From Terriglobia bacterium (lineage in GTDB: Bacteria > Acidobacteriota > Terriglobia > Bryobacterales > Bryobacteraceae), in NCBI GenBank assembly GCA_020073265.1, contig JAIQFN010000003.1, positions 1-64,000 of the forward strand: a stretch of 64,000 bases of DNA. The letters are read 5' to 3'. The notes beneath the pieces were generated by a model, which worked only from the letters and a program-made list of their open reading frames with translations, ran no database searches and had not been told where the DNA came from. The position numbers and the translations under genes are program-made. Of the stretch, positions 58,302-64,000 are shown piece after piece; the first letter of the stretch is position 1, and each line of letters starts with the position of its first letter.

Positions 58302-59331
58302 AAGGGACGCAGATTTCGCCGAGCTTGCCTGCGCCGCCGCAATAGGTGGTGTCCTGGATCTGAAGCAGGATGCCATCGGGATCGGTGAAGTAGAGTTCGG
58401 GTGTGCCGTCGGGCGCGCCGCCGCGATTGGGCATGCGCAGGGTGATGTAGGAGACGAGCGGGCCGGCGGGTCCACGCGCGTCCGAGGGTCGCGGCTTGAT
58501 GCCGTACGATTCCAGCGCCTTCATGACCTTGTCGGTTTCGAAGCCGCGCATGCGGAAACTGGCGTGATTGATGCTGGGCATCGGGCCGGGCCCGCGGCCA
58601 CCGCCGCCAGCGATGGTGAGGAACGGGCCGCCTGGGCCGACCGCGAGCAGAGGCGTGGGACCCTGGTGCGCTTCCACCGGCATCGCGAACACGGACTGAT
58701 AAAATTCGAACGCGCGCGCCGAGTCGGAAACGAAAATCGTGAAGTGACTGATGTCCTCCATTGCGAGTACGCCTTTGCCCGGAGCCGGCTCAGGTTTGGC
58801 CAGGCAAACTTCACCCATCTTGCCTGCACCGCCGCAATAGCTGACATCCTGGATCTGCATCAGGATTCCGTCCGGATCGCTGACGTACAGCTCCGGCGTT
58901 CCATCTTTCGCGCCGCCGTTCTCAGGTCCACGCATGCGGACGCGAACCTTCATCGGCTCCTTGGTGTCGCCCTTCTCGATTCCGTGCTCGGCCAGCGTGG
59001 CAATGACGCGATCCACATTGAAATTCTCGGTCGTCACGCACCAGTGATTGAAGCCCGGCTTGCCGCCCGCCGCGACTTTGCTTAGGAAGATGAACTGCGG
59101 TCCGGAGCCGATTCGCAAAGATGGTAAGGGACCCTGGCGCGCCTGAATCGGCATGCCGAAGAGTCCCTGGTAAAACTCCAGCGACCGCTGGGGATCGGTG
59201 ACGCTGAGCGTCATGTGGCTGAAGCCCTTGACGGGGATGGTTGGCTTGGTCGATTGCCCCAGCGCTCGAGATGCCAGGCCCGCGGCCGGAAGTGAAAGCA
59301 GCAGACTGCGGCGCGAAATCGCGTGTTCCAT
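58300..59331 (-). CDS. Tat-like exported protein with two VOC domains
   Basis: This 343-residue protein has a twin-Arg type start (SRRSLLLSLPAAGLASRALG), then two glyoxalase/VOC modules: GFSHMTLSVTDPQRSLEFYQ and ISHFTIFVSDSARAFEFYQ, each ending with LYVSDPDGILMQIQD or LYFTDPDGILLQIQD. Each half holds His and Glu positions for a metal. It could be a dioxygenase, glyoxalase or binding protein. ATG 59331 is chosen because the longer frame lacks a signal peptide. The YjbR gene ends two bases upstream. Confidence 0.87.
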   Translation of the reverse strand: MEHAISRRSLLLSLPAAGLASRALGQSTKPTIPVKGFSHMTLSVTDPQRSLEFYQGLFGMPIQARQGPLPSLRIGSGPQFIFLSKVAAGGKPGFNHWCVTTENFNVDRVIATLAEHGIEKGDTKEPMKVRVRMRGPENGGAKDGTPELYVSDPDGILMQIQDVSYCGGAGKMGEVCLAKPEPAPGKGVLAMEDISHFTIFVSDSARAFEFYQSVFAMPVEAHQGPTPLLAVGPGGPFLTIAGGGGRGPGPMPSINHASFRMRGFETDKVMKALESYGIKPRPSDARGPAGPLVSYITLRMPNRGGAPDGTPELYFTDPDGILLQIQDTTYCGGAGKLGEICVP

Positions 59332-59332
59332 G

Positions 59333-59719
59333 TCAGTCGAGTCTATCACGGCGCGACTGCAATTTTTTCGGCGCAACCATTTTCCAGGCTTGCAGAATGT
59401 GGGCGGCCAGCTGGTCGTCGCCGATGCGATCCAGCTCGATGCCGACCCAGCCGCTGGGGCCGACGTAAGGTGGCCGGTAGTAGGTCTCGGGAGCTTCGTG
59501 GACCAGCGCCTCTTGCAATCCTGGCGGCGCGGGCACCCAGACGGCGACATGCCCATCGCGGTGGTGATCGCCGGCGAACATGGCGAATACGCGCTTGCCG
59601 CCGGCGAAGAAGGTCGGCTCGCCGTGCGAGAGTTTTTCAAGCGTCTCGGGCAAGGCCATGCAAATCCGCCGCACGCGACGGACGTGCTGCGGGATCAGGT
59701 CAGACCTGGATTTCTTCAT
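59333..59719 (-). CDS. MmcQ/YjbR-family protein
   Basis: This 128-residue protein has [34 protein letters not shown] and [13 protein letters not shown], the typical profile of the MmcQ/YjbR family (about 120 residues, fold with CyaY-like features). The biochemical role is unknown, possibly DNA- or metal-binding. ATG 59719 overlaps the stop of the kinase gene upstream by four bases (ATGA). Confidence 0.86.
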   Translation of the reverse strand: MKKSRSDLIPQHVRRVRRICMALPETLEKLSHGEPTFFAGGKRVFAMFAGDHHRDGHVAVWVPAPPGLQEALVHEAPETYYRPPYVGPSGWVGIELDRIGDDQLAAHILQAWKMVAPKKLQSRRDRLD

Positions 59720-62283
59720 TTCTTCAACCCCGCGGTCCAGTTGACCACCACAGTCATGGGCACGCTGGTCGACTGCTCCACTGAAGCAGGGATCAGGAAC
59801 CGGCCGTCTTTGCTCACATCGAACCACGTGTTGCCTGACGTCAGGCGTGTGTCAAAGAGAGGACTCGGCACGCTGGCTTCGAACTTCGCGCCACCCGTCA
59901 CCTCCACCACCATCATCTTCTGGTCCGCCCCGATGTAAAACAGCTCTTTTCCATCCCGGCTCCACACGGGCCGAGCGCCGCCATTCGTGGAAACCTGCCA
60001 CTTCCCGCCGGGCGCCGGGAAAGTCTGGACGTAAATCTCGTTGCGCTTGGTCTCGTCGGAGGCGTAAGCCAGCCAGCGGCCGTTCGGCGACAGTTTGGCG
60101 AAGTGCTCGTTGAACTCGGTCTGCAGATACGGAAACGGCTTTAGATCGCCGAACAGCGGCAGCACCCAGATATCGTCGCCGGTCTTGGGAGTGCTGGGAG
60201 GAGTCTCCTCGATGATGTAGCGCCCATCGCGGGACCAATCGTCCGGACGTTTGCCGGACGCGTTTTTGTCCAACGCCTCATCCTGGGCAGCGCGGCCGAC
60301 AGCCTTTCGATACACATGCCCGACGCCCTCGCGGGTTGAGTGGAAGGCGATATGGCTGCCATCCGGAGACCAGACCGGAAACTGGTTGGTCTTGGAGTTG
60401 AAAGTGAAGCGGGAAGCGGTGCCGCGAGTCAAATCGTGCAGCCAGAGGTCGAAGAATCCCGTTTGCGGATCGAGGCGGTCGGCTACGACGGTATTGCCGT
60501 CCGGCGAGATGGCGGCCCACTGTGAAATCCCTGGAATGCCGACAGTCCCGGTCACCTTCCCCGATCGATCGAACCAGGTAAGCTGGGCGTCGCCAAAAGA
60601 AGCTCCGCCCGAAGCATACACAAGTATATTGTTCTGGGACACCGCGAAGCGGCCTACCAGGTTCAGGCTATCGTAAGCCACCTGTTCCGCGACGGGGACG
60701 GCATCGCCGGTGGTCTGAGCTTTGCCGGGATCGAAGGGTTGCGCCATCAACGTCCCTGCTCGCATAAAGATCAGATACCCCGCCTGCACGAAGACCGCGT
60801 TGGAGCTTTCAGACAGGACGCGCGTGCGGCTCTTCGAGTCCAAGTCGCCGACGTATATGGCGTTCTTCTCGGGATCGTTGCTTCTGGCCGTAAACAGGAA
60901 GTGGCGGCCATCCGGGAGGAACCAGGGCGTGCGATGAGCGTTCTCTGAAAGGGCGTGGTCGAGTTCGGTGACAGGTGTAACGGACCCGCCCGCAGCCGTG
61001 ACGCGCCGCAGGCCGCTCAGGATAGTCGGCGCAAAAAGAATCACGCCATTCCGGCTCCACGATCCGCCCCGCGGGCTGGGGGCATCGGCCAAGGTAAAGC
61101 CCGGACCACCCGTGGCATCGATCCTTTTCAGCTTTCCGCTCGCGAAGAAACCGATGGCGCGGCTATCGGGCGACCAGAAGGGATAACTCGCGCCGTCCGT
61201 GTCTGGAAAAGCGCGAGCCGCCAGCGAATCCAGGTCGCGCACCCAGAGGCTGTCCTTGCCATCCAGTCTGGCGATGAAAGCGATCCGTCGCCCGTCGGGC
61301 GAAATGGCCGGCGGACCTGTGAACGATGCTTTTTCGGGAGGCAGCACGGGGAATCGGAGAACGCGGGCTTCCTCAGTGACGTGCCGGTAAGCCACGTAGG
61401 CCAGCGCGAGCGTCACGAGCAGCAGCAGAGCCGCAACAGTGGGCCACAACCAGCCTGTCCGCGATTGTGCCGGCGCGGTTGCCGCGACCGGCTCGTCGAG
61501 CAGCAGCGGCCAATCCCCGATCGCTCGCAGCCGTTGCTTGGGATCTTTCGCCAGGCACTTCTCAAGGAGCGGTCGAACTTTGGCCGGCGTGGCATCGAGA
61601 TTTGGTTCCTTCACCAGAACGCCCGCCAGGATGTCCGACACGGTCTCGCCTGAGAATGCCTGCCTGCCGGTGAGCATCTCAAACAGAACGCAGCCAAAGG
61701 CCCAGATGTCGGCGCGCTGGTCGACCGGTTTGCCACGCGCTTGTTCGGGGCTCATGTAGGCCGCCGTCCCGAGGATCACACCGGCTTGAGTCGGCGAAAT
61801 GGTTAGGGTCGGCGAGTTCTGCGGATCGGCCAATCGCTCGTCGGCCGCCTTGGCGAGTCCGAAGTCGAGCACCTTCACGACACCCTGCGGCGTCACCTTG
61901 ACGTTGGCGGGCTTGAGATCGCGATGGATGATGCCTTTGTCGTGCGCGGCTTCGAGCGCGTCGGCAATCTGACGGGCGTAGTTGAGCGCGGTGTCGAGCG
62001 GCAGCGGGCCTTTGAGCGTTTCGCCCTCGACGAGCTCCATGACCAGCGCGCGTTCTTCGACGCCGTAGATCTGCGCGATGTTGGGATGGTTCAGCGACGC
62101 CAGCACCTTGGCTTCGCGCTCGAACCGCGCCATGCGGTCGGCGTCCGCCGCAAAAGCCGCCGGCAGAATCTTCAGCGCGACTTCGCGATCGAGCTTGGTG
62201 TCGACCGCGCGATACACCTCGCCCATCCCGCCTTCGCCCAGCTTAGCGGTGATGCGGTAGTGCGCAATCTGCTGAGGATCCAC
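59716..62283 (-). CDS. Serine/threonine protein kinase with TolB-like propeller
   Basis: This 855-residue protein has an N-terminal Hanks-type kinase (residues 9-262): Gly loop GEGGMGEV (16-23), catalytic Lys38, HRD at 120-122, DFG at 140-142. One membrane helix (277-300) follows, then an extracellular WD40/PD40-like beta-propeller with repeats such as [20 protein letters not shown] and [15 protein letters not shown]. This is the standard acidobacterial receptor-kinase type. All catalytic residues are present. The YjbR gene is coupled downstream (ATGA). Signal and targets are unknown. Confidence 0.95.
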   Translation of the reverse strand: MDPQQIAHYRITAKLGEGGMGEVYRAVDTKLDREVALKILPAAFAADADRMARFEREAKVLASLNHPNIAQIYGVEERALVMELVEGETLKGPLPLDTALNYARQIADALEAAHDKGIIHRDLKPANVKVTPQGVVKVLDFGLAKAADERLADPQNSPTLTISPTQAGVILGTAAYMSPEQARGKPVDQRADIWAFGCVLFEMLTGRQAFSGETVSDILAGVLVKEPNLDATPAKVRPLLEKCLAKDPKQRLRAIGDWPLLLDEPVAATAPAQSRTGWLWPTVAALLLLVTLALAYVAYRHVTEEARVLRFPVLPPEKASFTGPPAISPDGRRIAFIARLDGKDSLWVRDLDSLAARAFPDTDGASYPFWSPDSRAIGFFASGKLKRIDATGGPGFTLADAPSPRGGSWSRNGVILFAPTILSGLRRVTAAGGSVTPVTELDHALSENAHRTPWFLPDGRHFLFTARSNDPEKNAIYVGDLDSKSRTRVLSESSNAVFVQAGYLIFMRAGTLMAQPFDPGKAQTTGDAVPVAEQVAYDSLNLVGRFAVSQNNILVYASGGASFGDAQLTWFDRSGKVTGTVGIPGISQWAAISPDGNTVVADRLDPQTGFFDLWLHDLTRGTASRFTFNSKTNQFPVWSPDGSHIAFHSTREGVGHVYRKAVGRAAQDEALDKNASGKRPDDWSRDGRYIIEETPPSTPKTGDDIWVLPLFGDLKPFPYLQTEFNEHFAKLSPNGRWLAYASDETKRNEIYVQTFPAPGGKWQVSTNGGARPVWSRDGKELFYIGADQKMMVVEVTGGAKFEASVPSPLFDTRLTSGNTWFDVSKDGRFLIPASVEQSTSVPMTVVVNWTAGLKK

Positions 62284-62310
62284 TTTTTTGCAATCCTACC
62301 ACCTACGCAG

Positions 62311-62343
62311 CACCTGACACCTGACACCTGGCACCCGACACCT
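62311..62343. repeat. Short tandem repeat CACCTGA (about 4.7 copies)
   Basis: CACCTGA CACCTGA CACCTGG CACCCGA CACCT lies in the 77-base gap between the divergent kinase and DUF1844 genes, so the copy number could affect both promoters. TAAAAT at 62345-62350 follows directly and may be the -10 box of the next gene. Confidence 0.6.
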
Positions 62344-62360
62344 CTAAAATAGAGAATGCA

Positions 62361-62702
62361 ATGAGCGACCAGGAATATCCGCTGCCCCCCGCTACCTTCG
62401 AGTTCCTGGTTCTTTCGCTCAAGACCCAGACCGAAATGCACCTCGGCCTGCTGTTCTTCGGCGAAGAAAAGGACCGCCCGGAGCCCGATTTCCGCATCGC
62501 GAGGCATAGCATCGACCTGCTGGCCATGCTGCAGGAGAAAACCCGCGGTAACACCACGCTCGAAGAGCAGCGCCTCATCGAAAACGCGGTCACCGAGCTG
62601 CGCTTCCGTTTCGTGCAGGCCATGGAAGAACATCAGAAGAAGACGGCTGCCGCGGGTCAATCTGGCGAAGCGCCCAAGTCAGAAGGGCAGGCCGGCGCCT
62701 AA
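62361..62702 (+). CDS. DUF1844 domain protein
   Basis: This 113-residue protein matches the DUF1844 pattern: FEFLVLSLKTQTEMHLGLLF, then FRIARHSIDLLAMLQEKTRGN and a final helix (LRFRFVQAMEE), with a variable polar tail after about residue 95. The family is small, cytoplasmic and unassigned. The stop is directly followed by the ATG of the metallo-hydrolase gene (62703), so they are coupled. Confidence 0.88.
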   Translation: MSDQEYPLPPATFEFLVLSLKTQTEMHLGLLFFGEEKDRPEPDFRIARHSIDLLAMLQEKTRGNTTLEEQRLIENAVTELRFRFVQAMEEHQKKTAAAGQSGEAPKSEGQAGA

Positions 62703-63494
62703 ATGCCCGTCGATACGCTCAGCATCACGGTGCTCGGTTCCGGCACCAGCGTCGGGGTACCCACCATCGGCTGTCATTGCGCGGTGTGCCGCTCCGACGA
62801 TCCGCGCGACAAGCGGCTGCGTCCTTCCATTTACGTCAAATACGGCGAGCACGGCGTGCTCATCGACAGCACGCCCGATTTCCGCCAGCAGGCCCTGCGC
62901 GCCGGCATCGAGCGGGTGGACGCCATCCTGTACACGCATTCGCACGCCGACCACATCATGGGCCTGGACGACGTGCGGCCGTTCAATTTCCGGCAGGGCG
63001 GCGTGATCCCGATCTACGGCGCGGCCGAGCACATCGAGAACATCCAGCGCTGCTTTCATTACATTTTTTCGAACCACAAGACGGAATCGTCGGTGCCGCG
63101 CCTGATGGCGCACGTGTTCGACACAGCGCCCATCGATCTGTTCGGCCTGGAATTCACGCCCATCCGCCTGTGCCACGGCAAGGGCACGGTGCACGGCTTC
63201 CGCTTCGGCCAAGCCGCCTACCTCACCGATCACAGCGACATCCCGGAAGAATCCATGAGCCAGCTGGAGTCGCTGGACGTGCTGTTCCTGGACGCGTTGC
63301 GGCACCGGCCGCACCCCACGCACTCGACTGTCGAGCGCTCGCTGCAATCGGTCGAAAAGCTCGCGCCCAAGCGGGCGTTTTTCACGCACATCTGTCACGA
63401 CCTGGCGCACGCGGCCACCGAAGCAGCGCTGCCCGGGCACGTCCGGCTGGCGTACGACGGTCTGGAGATCGCGGTCCGGGGAGTCCGCGAATGA
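62703..63494 (+). CDS. MBL-fold metallo-hydrolase (PhnP/cyclic phosphodiesterase type)
   Basis: This 263-residue protein has LGSGTSVGVPTIGCHCAVC with Cys residues typical of PhnP-like enzymes, the metal motif THSHADHIMGLDD, YLTDHSDIPEE and HICHDL. It should cleave phosphodiesters, such as ribose cyclic phosphates or RNA-derived 2',3'-cyclic phosphates. It lies between DUF1844 and ribF with overlaps on both sides (ATGA at 63491-63494). Confidence 0.9.
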   Translation: MPVDTLSITVLGSGTSVGVPTIGCHCAVCRSDDPRDKRLRPSIYVKYGEHGVLIDSTPDFRQQALRAGIERVDAILYTHSHADHIMGLDDVRPFNFRQGGVIPIYGAAEHIENIQRCFHYIFSNHKTESSVPRLMAHVFDTAPIDLFGLEFTPIRLCHGKGTVHGFRFGQAAYLTDHSDIPEESMSQLESLDVLFLDALRHRPHPTHSTVERSLQSVEKLAPKRAFFTHICHDLAHAATEAALPGHVRLAYDGLEIAVRGVRE

Positions 63495-64000
63495 TCTTCC
63501 GCAGCCTGGCCGCTGTTCCGGCGGATTTCGGACCGTGCGCCATCACCATCGGCAATTTCGACGGCGTCCATTTGGGACATTGGGTGATCCTGCGGCGTCT
63601 GGTCGCGCTCGCTCGCCAAGGCGGCTGGCACTCGGCCGTTCTCACCTTCGATCCGCACCCGACGAAACTGGTGGCACCGGCGCGCGCGCCGCTTCTGCTC
63701 ACGACTCCCGAGGAGCGTGTTTCACTGATGCAGCCGTCCGGCATCGATCGCGTGCTGATTTTGCCGTTCAACGCCGAGATCGCCGCGCTCTCACCTGAAA
63801 AATTCGTGCGCGACATCCTGGTGGACAAACTCAAAGCGCGCGCCGTGCTGGTGGGCGCGAACTTTCGCTTCGGGCACCGCGCCGCGGGCGATGTCCGCAC
63901 GCTGGCGGAGTTGGGCCGCAAGTACGGTTTCGAAACCGACATACTTCCGGGCGTCACCTGGCGGGGCCGCGTCATCTCGAGCAGCGAGATCCGGCGCTTG
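63491..64000 (+). CDS. ribF: Riboflavin kinase/FAD synthetase, 5' part
   Basis: The gene runs off the window: 170 codons are visible. They encode the FAD synthetase (adenylyltransferase) domain: ITIGNFDGVHLGHWVILRRL, VLTFDPHPTKLVAP, FVRDILVDKLKARAVLVGANF with FGHRAAGD, and SSSEIRRL at the edge. The C-terminal riboflavin kinase domain lies beyond the window. ATG 63491 overlaps the hydrolase stop (ATGA). Confidence 0.95.
   Translation, partial: MIFRSLAAVPADFGPCAITIGNFDGVHLGHWVILRRLVALARQGGWHSAVLTFDPHPTKLVAPARAPLLLTTPEERVSLMQPSGIDRVLILPFNAEIAALSPEKFVRDILVDKLKARAVLVGANFRFGHRAAGDVRTLAELGRKYGFETDILPGVTWRGRVISSSEIRRL

Overview
This is a GC-rich bacterial chromosome segment with dense genes, many 1-25 base overlaps, and no tRNA, rRNA, CRISPR array, transposase or phage genes that I can see. 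It looks like Acidobacteriota, probably a Solibacter/Bryobacterales relative. The basis is family content: duplicated orphan FtsX permeases paired with PadR regulators, a serine/threonine kinase fused to a beta-propeller, TolB/TPR transcription-factor-like proteins, a DUF6351 protein, secreted paralogues of unknown function, and many short dispersed palindromes. The taxonomic call is inference from gene content, not a database match.

Layout. 1-7.4 kb: a truncated permease, a lipoprotein, a geranylgeranyl-reductase-like flavoprotein, an FmdB zinc ribbon, rpsA, an HU/IHF protein, a HIT protein and an NfeD membrane protease. 7.4-17.4 kb: a Tat phosphoesterase, an ECF sigma/anti-sigma pair, a lectin-like protein next to a GH20 hexosaminidase, and the housekeeping run aroC-def-fmt-argJ on the minus strand. 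17.6-22 kb: a PAS/degenerate-GGDEF protein with motAB, then a TolB-TPR protein. 22-28 kb: secreted proteins, a deoxyhypusine-synthase-like enzyme overlapping a PhzF protein, and an HDOD protein. 28-34.5 kb: a second motAB pair, then an overlapping two-gene unit that closely resembles the cyanobacterial alkane pathway (aldehyde-deformylating oxygenase plus acyl-ACP reductase), then a porin. 34.6-49 kb: Cu/Zn superoxide dismutase, RlmA, tandem secreted paralogues, two adjacent PIN proteins, DUF6351, an epimerase, SDR plus enoyl-CoA hydratase, cupin plus amidohydrolase, a broken phosphatase and a PQQ dehydrogenase. 49-59 kb: a ribbon-helix-helix antitoxin with a decayed PIN toxin, a heme c/Vgb fusion, three PadR regulators and a full ADOP permease. 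59-64 kb: VOC, YjbR, a propeller kinase, DUF1844, a metallo-hydrolase and the 5' part of ribF.

The most notable system is the ado-aar pair at 29957-31878. All six diiron ligands of the oxygenase are recognisable, with the cyanobacterial spacing preserved from the first histidine onward, and the active-site cysteine of the reductase is also recognisable. The pair overlaps by 25 bases. The oxygenase additionally carries a four-cysteine cluster. Its 5' flank holds the remnant C-terminus of an outer-membrane protein gene, so the unit may have arrived by recombination.

Two genome-style features recur. First, at least eleven start codons sit 6-8 bases after a TANNNT box and lack a Shine-Dalgarno sequence, which suggests leaderless transcripts. 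Second, four families of short palindromic repeats occur in two copies each. In two families the differences between copies are compensatory, so the hairpins appear to be maintained by selection.
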